The notes beneath the pieces are model-generated. The model saw only the letters and a list, made by a program, of their open reading frames with translations. It did no database searches and was not told the DNA's origin. DNA of 64,000 nucleotides from assembly GCF_030684035.1 (NCBI RefSeq), contig NZ_JAUXPI010000045.1, positions 52,818 to 116,817 of the forward strand. The letters are read 5' to 3'. The position numbers and the translations under genes were made by a program. The DNA is from Phaeovulum sp. (lineage in GTDB: Bacteria > Pseudomonadota > Alphaproteobacteria > Rhodobacterales > Rhodobacteraceae). Positions 29,552 through 38,480 of the stretch are shown here, piece after piece (the first letter of the stretch is position 1; each line of letters starts with the position of its first letter).

Positions 29552-29629
29552 CTCATTCCCTTTTTGAATCACGCCGAGTCTCAAAATGCTGGTCAGAAAG
29601 GCTTACTGGAAAAAGGACTCGGCTTCAGT

Positions 29630-29641
29630 CTGTAGCTACAG
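29630..29641. promoter_or_regulatory. Perfect 12-bp palindrome upstream of folK
   Basis: CTGTAGCTACAG is a perfect palindrome 21 bases before the folK ATG, in the gap between the divergent NYN gene and folK. Just beside it an 8-bp inverted repeat, GCCGAGTC (29573-29580) and GACTCGGC (29616-29623), spans 35 bases. An operator is possible; no regulator is known. Confidence 0.35.
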
Positions 29642-29662
29642 ATAACGGGAAAGCGGTGGCGA

Positions 29663-30292
29663 ATGGTATCTGTCGAAAAAGACAGTAGCACAGTTTTGAT
29701 CGCGCTCGGTGGCAACCTGCCGGGGCCGACGGGCGACGTGGCAGGCACGCTGCGCGCGGCGCTGCAAATGCTGGCGGCGCGCGGCCTCGCGCTGGCGGCG
29801 GTGTCGCGGTTTTTCACCACTCCCGCCTATCCGGCGGGGTCCGGCCCGGATTATGTAAATGCCTGCGCGCGGCTGAGCACAACCCTGCCACCGCTGGCGA
29901 TTCTGGCGGAACTCCACGCGGTTGAGGCGGCATTCGGGCGGGTGCGGAGCAGCCGCTGGGCGGCGCGCGGGCTTGACCTCGACCTTCTCGCGGTCGGGCA
30001 GGCGGTATTGCCCGATGCGGCAACCGCAGCGGCATGGCGTGATCTGCCCCCGGACGAGCAGCTGCGGCGCAGCCCGGACCAGTTGATCCTGCCGCATCCG
30101 CGCCTTGCCGAACGCGGTTTCGTGCTGATTCCGCTTGCCGATATCGCCCCCCGCTGGCACCACCCTGGCTTGCACAAAACCGTGGCAGCGATGGTCGCCT
30201 GCCTGCCTGAGGCAGAAAAAGCGGCGATTCGGCCGCTTTCTGGCCAGGCAATCAGGGATTCGGCGCTTGTCATCGCACCGCCGACCGCCTAA
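29663..30292 (+). CDS. folK: 2-amino-4-hydroxy-6-hydroxymethyldihydropteridine pyrophosphokinase
   Basis: It pyrophosphorylates the pterin precursor in folate synthesis. The 209-residue product shows ALGGNLP at the N-terminus, FFTTPAYP, YVNACARL and the HPPK signature RSSRWAARGLDLDLL, then PHPRLAERGFVL. Between the signature and PHPRL there is a longer, Ala-rich insert than in E. coli. It lies 40 bases before rpoZ. Confidence 0.93.
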   Translation: MVSVEKDSSTVLIALGGNLPGPTGDVAGTLRAALQMLAARGLALAAVSRFFTTPAYPAGSGPDYVNACARLSTTLPPLAILAELHAVEAAFGRVRSSRWAARGLDLDLLAVGQAVLPDAATAAAWRDLPPDEQLRRSPDQLILPHPRLAERGFVLIPLADIAPRWHHPGLHKTVAAMVACLPEAEKAAIRPLSGQAIRDSALVIAPPTA

Positions 30293-30332
30293 ATAGACGC
30301 TCCACCTCCCCCGCTCGACAATGGAGTTGCCG

Positions 30333-30686
30333 ATGGCCCGCGTGACGGTTGAAGATTGCGTTGACAAGGTTCCGAACCGGTTCGAACTTGTCATGCTTGC
30401 GGCGCACCGTGCCCGCGAGATTCAGGCTGGCTCGCCGATCACCATCGACCGCGACAACGACAAGAACCCGGTCGTCGCGCTGCGCGAGATTGCCGATGAA
30501 ACGCAGGCCGCCAGTGACCTGAACGAGCGTCTGATCGCCTCGAACCAGACCCAGATCGAGGTTGACGAGCCCGAGGAAGACCGGATGTCACAGCTCATGT
30601 CCGGCGAGCCTGACAGGCCGCGCGATGACGATATGGACGAGGCGCGGATGCTGCGGGCATTGATGGACGCGCAGGGCCGCGACTGA
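30333..30686 (+). CDS. rpoZ: RNA polymerase omega subunit
   Basis: The 117-residue protein has the conserved start [20 protein letters not shown] and AAHRAREI, with an acidic C-terminal tail as in other alphaproteobacteria. Omega helps assemble beta prime and carries part of a ppGpp site. The gene is directly upstream of the (p)ppGpp synthetase, the conserved rpoZ-spoT pairing. ATG 30333 is preferred over the ATG 12 bases upstream because the family start is there. Confidence 0.95.
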   Translation: MARVTVEDCVDKVPNRFELVMLAAHRAREIQAGSPITIDRDNDKNPVVALREIADETQAASDLNERLIASNQTQIEVDEPEEDRMSQLMSGEPDRPRDDDMDEARMLRALMDAQGRD

Positions 30687-30708
30687 GGCGAGAAACCGGC
30701 GGGCAGCA

Positions 30709-32826
30709 ATGATCGATGTTGAAGACCTGATCGCCCTTGTCCGCAACTACAACCCGCGCACCAATGCCGATCTGATCCGAACCGCCTATGACTATGGGCG
30801 CAAGATGCACGAGGGCCAGTTTCGCCACTCGGGCGAGCCCTATTATACCCATCCCGTGGCGGTTGCGGCGATATTGACCGAGCAGCGGCTGGATGATGCC
30901 ACCATCATCACCGCGCTCTTGCATGATACCATCGAGGATACCCGTTCGACCTATTCCGAGGTCGCCAAGCTTTTTGGTGCTGATATCGCCGAACTGGTCG
31001 ATGGCGTCACCAAGCTGACCAACCTGCAACTGTCGTCGTCGGAAACCAAGCAGGCCGAGAACTTTCGCAAGCTGTTCATGGCGATGTCGAAGGACCTGCG
31101 GGTGATATTGGTCAAGCTTGCCGACCGGTTGCACAACATGCGCACGATCCGCTCGATGAGGCCGGAAAAGCAGGCGCAGAAAGCCCGCGAGACGATGGAG
31201 ATCTTTGCGCCGCTGGCCGGGCGCATGGGCATGCAATGGATGCGCGAGGAACTGGAAGACCTTGCCTTCAAGGTGCTGAACCCGGAGGCGCGCAAATCGA
31301 TCATCCGGCGCTTCATCACGCTGCAAAAGGAAACCGGCGACGTCATCCCGCGCATCACCGCAGATATCCGCACCGAGCTGGAAAAGGCACATATCGAGGC
31401 CGACGTGTTCGGCCGCGCCAAGCGCCCCTATTCGATCTGGCGCAAGATGCAGGAAAAGCAGCTTTCCTTTTCGCGCCTGTCCGACATTTACGGATTTCGC
31501 GTCATCACAAGGTCCGAGGCGGATTGCTATGCGGTGCTTGGGCTGATTCATCAGCGCTGGCGCGCCGTGCCCGAGCGGTTCAAGGACTATATCAGCCAGC
31601 CGAAATCGAACGGCTACCGCTCCATTCACACCACGGTTTCGGGGCGCGATGGCAAGCGGGTGGAGGTGCAGATCCGCACCCGGCAGATGCATGAGGTGGC
31701 CGAGGCCGGGGTTGCGGCGCATTGGTCCTACCGCGATGGCGTGCTGGCACAAAACCCGTTTGCGGTGGACCCGGCGAAGTGGATTGCCACGCTGACCGAG
31801 GGTTTCGACGAAGGCGACCACGACGAGTTTCTGGAGAATGTGAAGCTAGAGATGTACACCGATCAGGTGTTCTGCTTCACCCCGAAAGGCGAAGTGGTCA
31901 AGCTGCCCAAGGGTGCCACCCCGATCGATTACGCCTATGCGATCCATACCCGCATCGGCAATTCCTGCGTCGGGGCCAAGGTCGATGGCATAAGGGTGCC
32001 GCTCTGGTCTCGGCTGAAGAACGGGCAATCGGTGGAAATCATCATTGCCGAGGGGCAGCGCCCGCAGGCGACGTGGCTCGACATCGTGGTGACCGGCCGC
32101 GCCAAGGGCGCGATTCGCCGCAGCCTGCGCGAGGCCGACCGTTCACGCTTCGTGAAACTCGGGTCGGAACTGGCGCGGGTGGCGTTCGAGCATGTCGGGC
32201 GCAAGGTTTCGGACAAGGCCCTGCGCACCGCCGCCAAGACGCTTGGCCTGCCCGATGCCGACGAACTTCTGGCGCGTCTCGGCTCGGCCGAACTGACCGC
32301 GCGCGAGGTGATCGCCGCGATCTATCCCGAGCTTGCGGCCCGCCCGGCCGAAGAGGTTGATGCCCGCCGCCCGTTGGTCGGCCTTGGTGCCGATCAGACA
32401 TTTCGGCGCGCCGGATGCTGCCAGCCGCTGCCGGGAGAGCGGATCGTCGGGATCACCTATCGCGGCATGGGGGTGGTGATTCACACCATCGATTGCCCGG
32501 CACTTGCAGAGCTCGAGGATCAGCCCGACCGCTGGGTTGATCTGCAATGGCAAGAAGGGCGGCACCCGCCCGCCTACACCGTTCGGCTGGCGCTGACGAT
32601 TGCAAACGGGGCGGGGGTGCTTGGCCATATCTGCACCTTGATCGGCAGCCAGAAAGCCAATATCGCAGACCTGCACTTCATCGACCGCAAGCCCGATTTC
32701 TATTCGATCATCATCGAGGTCGAATTGCGCGATGTGGAGCATCTGCACACGCTGATGACGGCGCTTGAGGCCGAAAGCGACGTGGCGCAGATCGAACGGC
32801 ACCGCGATATGGCGTGCAAACCCTGA
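30709..32826 (+). CDS. spoT: Bifunctional (p)ppGpp synthetase/hydrolase (Rsh/SpoT)
   Basis: The 705-residue protein makes and destroys the stringent alarmone. Domain order: HD hydrolase (about 25-180; H72-D73...E76-D77), RelA/SpoT synthetase (about 235-350; RFKD at residue 290 and PKSNGYRSIHT), TGS (about 385-445; CFTPKGEVVKLPKGATPIDYA), a helical/zinc-finger-like region with GCCQPLPG, and a C-terminal ACT domain (about 630-700). The intact HD motif and the RFKD rather than ExDD synthetase motif indicate a bifunctional enzyme. It is the single Rsh expected in alphaproteobacteria. Confidence 0.95.
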   Translation: MIDVEDLIALVRNYNPRTNADLIRTAYDYGRKMHEGQFRHSGEPYYTHPVAVAAILTEQRLDDATIITALLHDTIEDTRSTYSEVAKLFGADIAELVDGVTKLTNLQLSSSETKQAENFRKLFMAMSKDLRVILVKLADRLHNMRTIRSMRPEKQAQKARETMEIFAPLAGRMGMQWMREELEDLAFKVLNPEARKSIIRRFITLQKETGDVIPRITADIRTELEKAHIEADVFGRAKRPYSIWRKMQEKQLSFSRLSDIYGFRVITRSEADCYAVLGLIHQRWRAVPERFKDYISQPKSNGYRSIHTTVSGRDGKRVEVQIRTRQMHEVAEAGVAAHWSYRDGVLAQNPFAVDPAKWIATLTEGFDEGDHDEFLENVKLEMYTDQVFCFTPKGEVVKLPKGATPIDYAYAIHTRIGNSCVGAKVDGIRVPLWSRLKNGQSVEIIIAEGQRPQATWLDIVVTGRAKGAIRRSLREADRSRFVKLGSELARVAFEHVGRKVSDKALRTAAKTLGLPDADELLARLGSAELTAREVIAAIYPELAARPAEEVDARRPLVGLGADQTFRRAGCCQPLPGERIVGITYRGMGVVIHTIDCPALAELEDQPDRWVDLQWQEGRHPPAYTVRLALTIANGAGVLGHICTLIGSQKANIADLHFIDRKPDFYSIIIEVELRDVEHLHTLMTALEAESDVAQIERHRDMACKP

Positions 32827-32849
32827 GGGGTGGAAGGGAGACGCAGGAC

Positions 32850-33515
32850 TTGGTTTTCAAGAGGCGCGACCGCCGCAGTATCTGGCAGACAGCGCTCGGC
32901 TGGCTCTGGCCGCGCGGTGGCTGGAAGCGCGCGCTTCAATATCTGCGCCACCGGCTTGTCCGCCTGCCCGATCAGCCGCACCGGATTGCGCGCGGCGTTG
33001 CGGCGGGGGTATTCATTTCATTCTCACCGCTGTTCGGGCTGCACATGCTCGGCGGGGCAGCGATTGCCTGGGCGATGCGCGGCAATGTGATTGCGGCACT
33101 TCTGGCCACCTTCGTCGGCAATCCGCTGAGTTACCCGTTCATTGCGCTGGGTGGGATGCGACTTGGCCACGCCATGCTCGGCGGCCACTTCGATGGCGGC
33201 ATCCGGCATTCGTTCTGGCGCAGCTTTGGTGATGCGACCCACGATCTGCGGCTCAATTTCCTCGCGATGTTCACCGATGCGCCGACCCATTGGGCCTCGT
33301 TGGCAACCTTTTTCTACGACATTTTCCTGCCCTATCTGGTCGGCGGCACGGTGCTGGGCGTGGTCGCCGGTTTGGTGGCCTACTACCTGACCCTGCCGGT
33401 CATCATTGCCTATCAGCACCGCCGCCGCCTGCGCATCAAGGAGCGGTTCGATGCGCTGAAGGCCAAGCTGATCGCCCGCGCCGAGGACCGCAACGACAAT
33501 ACCCCGAAATCCTGA
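32850..33515 (+). CDS. DUF2062-domain membrane protein
   Basis: The 221-residue protein begins with the basic motif V-F-K-R-R-D and has a DUF2062 core: PHRIARGVAAGVFISFSPLFGLHM, then RGNVIAALLATFVGNPLSYP and a C-terminal helix pair. There are three or four membrane segments. The function is unknown. A TTG at 32850, 9 bases after GGAAGGGAG, is chosen; a GTG at 32814 inside spoT would add 12 residues of no family similarity. It is followed by the second two-hairpin element. Confidence 0.83.
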   Translation: MVFKRRDRRSIWQTALGWLWPRGGWKRALQYLRHRLVRLPDQPHRIARGVAAGVFISFSPLFGLHMLGGAAIAWAMRGNVIAALLATFVGNPLSYPFIALGGMRLGHAMLGGHFDGGIRHSFWRSFGDATHDLRLNFLAMFTDAPTHWASLATFFYDIFLPYLVGGTVLGVVAGLVAYYLTLPVIIAYQHRRRLRIKERFDALKAKLIARAEDRNDNTPKS

Positions 33516-33570
33516 CAGCGCCGTGCCGCAAGCCGTTTGCACAGCCCATTTCCCTTGCCGCGTCGGCGCG

Positions 33571-33677
33571 CTAGAGTCTGTCTGGCGCAGATAAAAGCGC
33601 CAGACAGACTCTAGCTTCCTGGTTCGTCGCCTGTCTTGCGACAAAACCGGATTCCACTTTTGTCGGACAGGCTCTAG
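33571..33677 (+). repeat. Two-hairpin element of about 107 bp, copy 2
   Basis: The first hairpin is a perfect 18-bp inverted repeat (33571-33588 with 33597-33614, CTAGAGTCTGTCTGGCGC) around the loop AGATAAAA. The second hairpin pairs GCCTGTC...GCGACAAAA with TTTTGTCG...GACAGGC around CCGGATTCCAC. CTAG occurs at both ends and in the middle. It lies between the DUF2062 gene and pdxJ, in the same orientation as copy 1. Confidence 0.85.
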
Positions 33678-33705
33678 TCTGACCGCACCCGAGGGAGCCC
33701 GATCC

Positions 33706-34458
33706 ATGCCCAGCACCGCTGCCCGTTTGCGCCTTGGCGTCAACATCGATCACGTGGCCACCTTGCGCAACGCGCGTGGTTCGGCCTACCCCGATCCGCT
33801 CCGGGCGGCGCTTTTGGCCGAGGCGGCGGGGGCCGATGGCATCACCGCCCATCTGCGCGAAGACCGGCGACATATCCGCGACGCCGATATTGCGGCGCTG
33901 ATGGCGGGTCTCACGCGGCCGCTCAACTTCGAAATGGCGGCAGTGCCCGAGATGCAGGATATTGCGCTGGCGCATCGCCCGCATGCCGTTTGCCTGGTGC
34001 CCGAACGGCGCGAGGAACGCACCACCGAGGGCGGGCTCGACGTGGCGGGCGACGAGGCGCGGCTGACCGCCTTCATCGCGCCGCTGCGTGCTGCCGGTAT
34101 CAGGGTTTCGCTATTCATCGGCCACGCGCCCGCGCAAATCGCCGCGGCCGCGCGAACCGGGGCGGCGGTGGTGGAACTGCATACAGGTGCCTACTGCGAC
34201 CTGCACGCCGAAGGTCGGCTGGCCGAGCGGGACGCCGAACTGGCGGCACTGCGCCAAGGTGCCGCGCTGGCACATGGGCAGGGGCTGGAGGTGCACGCGG
34301 GCCACGGCCTCAGTTTTGAAACCGTGGGCCCGGTGGCCGCGATCCCGCAACTGCGCGAGCTGAACATCGGCCATTTCCTGATCGGTGAAGCGGTGTTCAT
34401 CGGCCTTGGCCCGGCCATTGCCGAAATGCGCCGCCTGATGGATGCCGCGCGCGCATGA
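33706..34458 (+). CDS. pdxJ: Pyridoxine 5'-phosphate synthase
   Basis: It condenses 1-deoxyxylulose 5-phosphate with 3-amino-2-oxopropyl phosphate to give pyridoxine phosphate. The 250-residue TIM-barrel protein has [16 protein letters not shown] at the start, [40 protein letters not shown] and HAGHGL, all conserved. The stop overlaps the acpS ATG (ATGA). A repeat lies just upstream. Confidence 0.97.
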   Translation: MPSTAARLRLGVNIDHVATLRNARGSAYPDPLRAALLAEAAGADGITAHLREDRRHIRDADIAALMAGLTRPLNFEMAAVPEMQDIALAHRPHAVCLVPERREERTTEGGLDVAGDEARLTAFIAPLRAAGIRVSLFIGHAPAQIAAAARTGAAVVELHTGAYCDLHAEGRLAERDAELAALRQGAALAHGQGLEVHAGHGLSFETVGPVAAIPQLRELNIGHFLIGEAVFIGLGPAIAEMRRLMDAARA

Positions 34459-34856
34459 TCCTTGGCATCGGCACTGATCTTTGCAACATCGACCGTATCG
34501 CCGGGGTGCTCGAACGCCATGGTGCGCGCTTTCGCAACCGCGTCTTCACCGAGGTCGAGCAGGCGCGGGCCGAACGTCGCGCCGATGTGGCCGGCACCTA
34601 CGCCAAGCGCTGGGCAGCGAAAGAGGCCTGTTCCAAGGCGCTCGGCACCGGGCTGCGCATGGGCATATCCTGGCGCGACATGGCGGTTAGCAATCTTGCC
34701 AGCGGCCAGCCGGTGATGCACCTGACCGGCTGGGCCGCCGACAGGCTGGCCGCGATGACCCCGCCGGGCCATCTGGCAATCGTGCATGTGACGCTGACCG
34801 ATGACCACCCATGGGCGCAGGCTTTCGTGGTCATCGAGGCGCGCGCGCTTGCTTGA
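34455..34856 (+). CDS. acpS: Holo-[acyl-carrier-protein] synthase
   Basis: It transfers 4'-phosphopantetheine from CoA to acyl carrier protein. The 133-residue product has the two family motifs: [12 protein letters not shown] at the N-terminus (metal-binding Asp) and [16 protein letters not shown] (Glu). It is the usual partner of pdxJ in proteobacteria, here with a 4-base overlap. Confidence 0.96.
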   Translation: MILGIGTDLCNIDRIAGVLERHGARFRNRVFTEVEQARAERRADVAGTYAKRWAAKEACSKALGTGLRMGISWRDMAVSNLASGQPVMHLTGWAADRLAAMTPPGHLAIVHVTLTDDHPWAQAFVVIEARALA

Positions 34857-34892
34857 CTTGCCGCCTCGCCCGGCGCAAGAGGTGCGGGATTT

Positions 34893-35696
34893 ATGAAGCA
34901 GGAGCAGGCGCAGATGTCATCCAAGGCCTCCGAAGGCATTGTCGAAACGATCAAGACGGTGGTCTATGCGCTGCTGATTGCTGGGGTTTTCCGCACGCTC
35001 TTCTTTCAGCCCTTCTGGATCCCGTCAGGCAGCATGAAGGAAACGCTGCTGATCGGCGATTTCCTGTTCGTCAACAAGATGGCCTACGGCTATTCGCGCT
35101 ATTCCTGCCCCTTCGCCATGTGCCCGTTTACCGGCCGCCTGTTCTCCTCCGAACCCGAGCGCGGCGATGTTGCGGTGTTTCGCCACCCGACACATGGCGA
35201 TGACCTGATCAAGCGGGTGATCGGCCTGCCGGGCGATACCGTGCAGGTGAAGGCGGGCGTGCTCTACATCAACGGTGCTGCCGTGCCTTCGGTGCCCGCT
35301 GGCGTTTTCACCGAGGTCAAGGAACAGCAGGGGCCGCAGGGCCTGGTGCCGCTTTGCGCCAACGACCCGGTGGGACGTGGCAATCTTTGTGAAAAGCCGC
35401 GGGCAATCGAGACCCTTCCCGGCGGCGTGAGCCATTCGGTGCTGAACATTTCCGAAAGCGCCGCGGGTGACAATACCGCGCTTTTCACCGTGCCTGCGGG
35501 CAACTACTTCTTCATGGGTGACAACCGCGACAATTCGGGCGACAGCCGCTTTCCCGCCGCGGGCGGCGGGCTTGGCATGGTTCCGGCAGAATACCTGATC
35601 GGCCGCGCCGACCGGATCATGTTTTCTTCCGCGGGCCGTTCGCTGTTCTATTTCTGGACCTGGCGGAGCGACCGTTTCTTCAAGGCTGTCGAGTGA
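34893..35696 (+). CDS. lepB: Signal peptidase I
   Basis: It cleaves signal peptides at the periplasmic face of the inner membrane. The 267-residue product has one N-terminal membrane helix (about 17-38). The catalytic Ser47 is in [11 protein letters not shown], the general base Lys107 in [12 protein letters not shown] and the [11 protein letters not shown] box is intact. An insert of about 40 residues with two Cys ([12 protein letters not shown]) may be disulfide-bonded in the periplasm. The rnc start codon overlaps the stop. Confidence 0.96.
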   Translation: MKQEQAQMSSKASEGIVETIKTVVYALLIAGVFRTLFFQPFWIPSGSMKETLLIGDFLFVNKMAYGYSRYSCPFAMCPFTGRLFSSEPERGDVAVFRHPTHGDDLIKRVIGLPGDTVQVKAGVLYINGAAVPSVPAGVFTEVKEQQGPQGLVPLCANDPVGRGNLCEKPRAIETLPGGVSHSVLNISESAAGDNTALFTVPAGNYFFMGDNRDNSGDSRFPAAGGGLGMVPAEYLIGRADRIMFSSAGRSLFYFWTWRSDRFFKAVE

Positions 35697-36382
35697 AGCT
35701 TTCGGCTGAAATCGCTGCTTTCCAGAGCCGAATCGGGCATCGTTTTTCCGACCCCGCGCTGCTCGCGCGCGCGCTGACCCATGCCTCGGTCGCCAGCCCC
35801 GCCCGGCTCGACAACCAGCGGCTGGAATTTCTGGGCGACCGGGTGCTTGGCCTCGTGCTGGCCGAAACCCTGCTGCAGGCCGATCCCGCCGCCACCGAGG
35901 GCCAGCTGGCACCCCGTTTCAACGCGCTGGTGCGCAAGGAAACCTGCGCCGACGTAGCGCGACAGATCGGGCTCGGCGATGTGCTCCGGCTGGGGCGAAG
36001 CGAGATGATGTCGGGCGGGCGGCGCAAGGAGGCGGTGCTGGGCGACGCGATGGAGGCGGTGATTGCCGCCGTCTACCTCGACGCAGGCCACGCCGCGGCA
36101 CGCGATCTGGTACGCAGGCTTTGGGGCCCCCGGGTGGACGAAGTGGCCGAAGACGCGCGCGACGCCAAGACCAGCTTGCAGGAATGGGCGCAGGCGCGCG
36201 GCCTGCCGCCGCCGGATTACCTCGAAGTCTCGCGCGACGGCCCCGACCACGCGCCGCAGTTCACCATCGAGGTGCGGCTGGTCTCGGGCGAGGTTGAGCG
36301 AGCGGTCGCCGGTGCGAAGCGGCAAGCGGAACAGGCGGCGGCAAAGTCCCTGCTGGCGCGGATGGAGAGAACCGATGGCTGA
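35693..36382 (+). CDS. rnc: Ribonuclease III
   Basis: It cleaves double-stranded RNA in rRNA processing and regulation. The 229-residue protein starts with a GTG overlapping the lepB stop (GTGA). The catalytic signature is [13 protein letters not shown], with [14 protein letters not shown] carrying the second Asp and Glu. The C-terminal dsRBD spans about 155-225 ([14 protein letters not shown] ... [18 protein letters not shown]). Confidence 0.96.
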   Translation: MKLSAEIAAFQSRIGHRFSDPALLARALTHASVASPARLDNQRLEFLGDRVLGLVLAETLLQADPAATEGQLAPRFNALVRKETCADVARQIGLGDVLRLGRSEMMSGGRRKEAVLGDAMEAVIAAVYLDAGHAAARDLVRRLWGPRVDEVAEDARDAKTSLQEWAQARGLPPPDYLEVSRDGPDHAPQFTIEVRLVSGEVERAVAGAKRQAEQAAAKSLLARMERTDG

Positions 36383-37286
36383 ACCGACACGCGCGGGTTT
36401 TGTTGCCCTGATCGGAGAACCCAACGCGGGCAAATCGACCCTGCTCAACCAGATGGTGGGGGCCAAGGTCTCGATCGTCACCCACAAGGTGCAGACCACC
36501 CGCGCCCGCATTCGCGGCATCTGCATGGAAGGGCAGGCGCAGATCGTCTTCGTCGATACCCCCGGCCTGTTTCGCCCGCGCCGCAGGCTTGACCGCGCGA
36601 TGGTCGCCGCCGCCTGGGGCGGGGCGGCCGATGCCGACCTTGTGGTGCTGCTGATCGAGGCGCATCGCGGCCTGACCGAGGGAGTGAAAGCGGTGCTTGA
36701 AACCCTGCGCGAGCGGCTGGGCGGGCGCAAGGTGGCGCTTGCCATCAACAAGATCGACAAGGTCAGGGCCGAGAGCCTGCTGCGCCTTGCCGAGGAAATG
36801 AACGCGGCTTTCCCGTTCACCAGGACCTTCATGATTTCCGCCGAAAAGGGTTATGGCGTCGCCGATCTGCGGCTCTGGCTCGCCTCGGAACTGCCAGAAG
36901 CGCCGTGGTATTACCCCGAAGACCAGATCGCCGATGTGCCGATGCGCCAGATCGCCGCCGAGATCACCCGCGAAAAGCTGACCCTGCGGCTGCACGAGGA
37001 ACTGCCCTATCAGTTGACCGTCGAGACGGAGAACTGGGAAGACCGCGCCGATGGTTCAACCCGCATCGATCAGCTGATCTATGTCATGCGCGATGGCCAC
37101 AAAGGCATCGTGCTCGGCCACGGCGGCGAGACGATCAAGAGCATCAGCCAGGCGGCGCGGGCCGAAATCGCGGCTTTCCTTGGCCGCCCGGTGCATCTGT
37201 TCCTGCAAGTGAAAGTGCGGCCGAACTGGCTTGAAGAGCCGGAGCGCTATACCGAGATCGGGCTCGACTTCAAGGATGGCAACTGA
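36375..37286 (+). CDS. era: GTPase Era
   Basis: It binds 16S rRNA and assists 30S subunit assembly. The 303-residue product has G1 [10 protein letters not shown]2 region [13 protein letters not shown]3 DTPG, G4 NKID and G5 SAEKG, followed by a KH domain ([22 protein letters not shown]). Its ATG lies in the last 8 bases of rnc. In place of the usual KKLG stretch it has RPRRRLDR. Confidence 0.96.
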   Translation: MAEPTRAGFVALIGEPNAGKSTLLNQMVGAKVSIVTHKVQTTRARIRGICMEGQAQIVFVDTPGLFRPRRRLDRAMVAAAWGGAADADLVVLLIEAHRGLTEGVKAVLETLRERLGGRKVALAINKIDKVRAESLLRLAEEMNAAFPFTRTFMISAEKGYGVADLRLWLASELPEAPWYYPEDQIADVPMRQIAAEITREKLTLRLHEELPYQLTVETENWEDRADGSTRIDQLIYVMRDGHKGIVLGHGGETIKSISQAARAEIAAFLGRPVHLFLQVKVRPNWLEEPERYTEIGLDFKDGN

Positions 37287-37617
37287 ACCTCGCCTTGCGG
37301 CAGATTTCTGGGTGCGCGCCTATCTGGCGCGGCTCGGTCTTGCCAATATCCCCGCCTACATCACCCACCGGGGCGATGCCACCGCAGGCGCGGTGCTGGT
37401 CAAATGCGCCACGCTTGACGGTCGCGCGCGCGCCTTGCATCGCAGCTACGATCTTGCCAGCGGCGCTCTGGTCTGGGTGACGCTTGCCGAGGGTCCGGAG
37501 GCGGAAGTCGATGCTGCCATCGCCCGCCAGCGCCGCTACGACAGCGACCTTTGGGTGATCGAGATCGAATCGCGCGACGGCCGCACTTTGCTTGATGAGC
37601 CGGGGCTTTCCGGCTAG
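37276..37617 (+). CDS. DUF1491-family protein
   Basis: A 113-residue soluble protein with the DUF1491 pattern (RLAADFWVRAYLARLGLANIPAYITHRGDATAGAVLVK, then YDSDLWVIEIE). The family is widespread in alphaproteobacteria and of unknown function. The ATG overlaps the last 11 bases of era, so it is co-translated with that gene. A composite repeat follows. Confidence 0.85.
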   Translation: MATEPRLAADFWVRAYLARLGLANIPAYITHRGDATAGAVLVKCATLDGRARALHRSYDLASGALVWVTLAEGPEAEVDAAIARQRRYDSDLWVIEIESRDGRTLLDEPGLSG

Positions 37618-37623
37618 CGGCAA

Positions 37624-37710
37624 ATGCTTCAGCGAAATATCCTGCGGGGGTGCGGGGGTGCAAAACCCCCGACTTGCCTGCGGCAAGGTGCCTCCGGCGG
37701 GGATATTTTG
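37624..37710. repeat. Composite GGTATTT-type element, copy 6 (two halves facing each other)
   Basis: The left half reads TGCTTCAGCGAAATATCC and the right half GGATATTTTGGCTGAAGCA, an imperfect inverted pair enclosing a GGGGG...CCCCC hairpin and a small CTTGCCTGCGGCAAG hairpin. It fills the gap between the DUF1491 gene and recO and could fold into one long stem. Confidence 0.75.
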
Positions 37711-37736
37711 GCTGAAGCAAGCTGCAAGGGGGGGGC

Positions 37737-38480
37737 ATGGACTGGCGCGACGAAGGCACGATCCTATCGCTGCGCCCGCATGGCGAGACCTCGGCGATCA
37801 TCGAGGTTTTCACCGCCGCGCATGGCCGCCATGCGGGCGTGGTGCGGGGCGGCGTGTCGCGCAAGTTCGCGGCGACGCTGCAACCGGGCAGCCGGGTGGC
37901 GGTTGCATGGCGCGCGCGGCTCGAGGATCACCTCGGCGCTTTCAGCGTCGAGCCGCTGCAAAGCCGCGCCGGGGTGCTCGCCGACAGGCTGGCATTGATG
38001 GGGTTGAATGCAGTTACGTCGCTGTTGCTGTTTGCGCTGCCCGAGCGCGCGCCGCACCCGCCCCTCTTCCGCGCCAGCGAGGCGCTGTTCGATGCGCTGG
38101 CGGAGCGGGGCGCAGGCTGGCCGCTTGCCTATCTGCGTTGGGAACTGGGGCTGCTGGAGGAACTGGGCTATGGGCTCGACCTTAGCCGCTGCGCGGTGAC
38201 GGGCGGGCGCGAAGACCTTGCCTATGTCAGCCCAAAGACCGGGCGCGCGGTCAGCAGAGATGCCGCGGGCGACTGGGCGGAGCGGTTATTGCCGCTTCCG
38301 GCCTGCCTCATGGGGCAGGGAGGTGCCAGCGGCGAGGAGCTGGCGCAGGGCCTTGCCACCACCGGCTTTTTCCTTGAACACCGTCTGGCGCGCGATCTTG
38401 GCGGGCGGGCGCTGCCCGAGGCGCGGGCGCGCCTGGTCGAGGCAATGGGGCGCGCTATTCCAGCAGGCGGCGGGCAATGA
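37737..38480 (+). CDS. recO: DNA repair protein RecO
   Basis: RecO anneals single strands and helps RecR load RecA in recombinational repair. The 247-residue product has an N-terminal OB-fold ([22 protein letters not shown]) and the helical C-terminal domain with [23 protein letters not shown]; the four-Cys zinc site of some RecO proteins is not present. GGGGG precedes the ATG. It overlaps the 3' end of the convergent mcd gene by 26 bases. Confidence 0.94.
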   Translation: MDWRDEGTILSLRPHGETSAIIEVFTAAHGRHAGVVRGGVSRKFAATLQPGSRVAVAWRARLEDHLGAFSVEPLQSRAGVLADRLALMGLNAVTSLLLFALPERAPHPPLFRASEALFDALAERGAGWPLAYLRWELGLLEELGYGLDLSRCAVTGGREDLAYVSPKTGRAVSRDAAGDWAERLLPLPACLMGQGGASGEELAQGLATTGFFLEHRLARDLGGRALPEARARLVEAMGRAIPAGGGQ

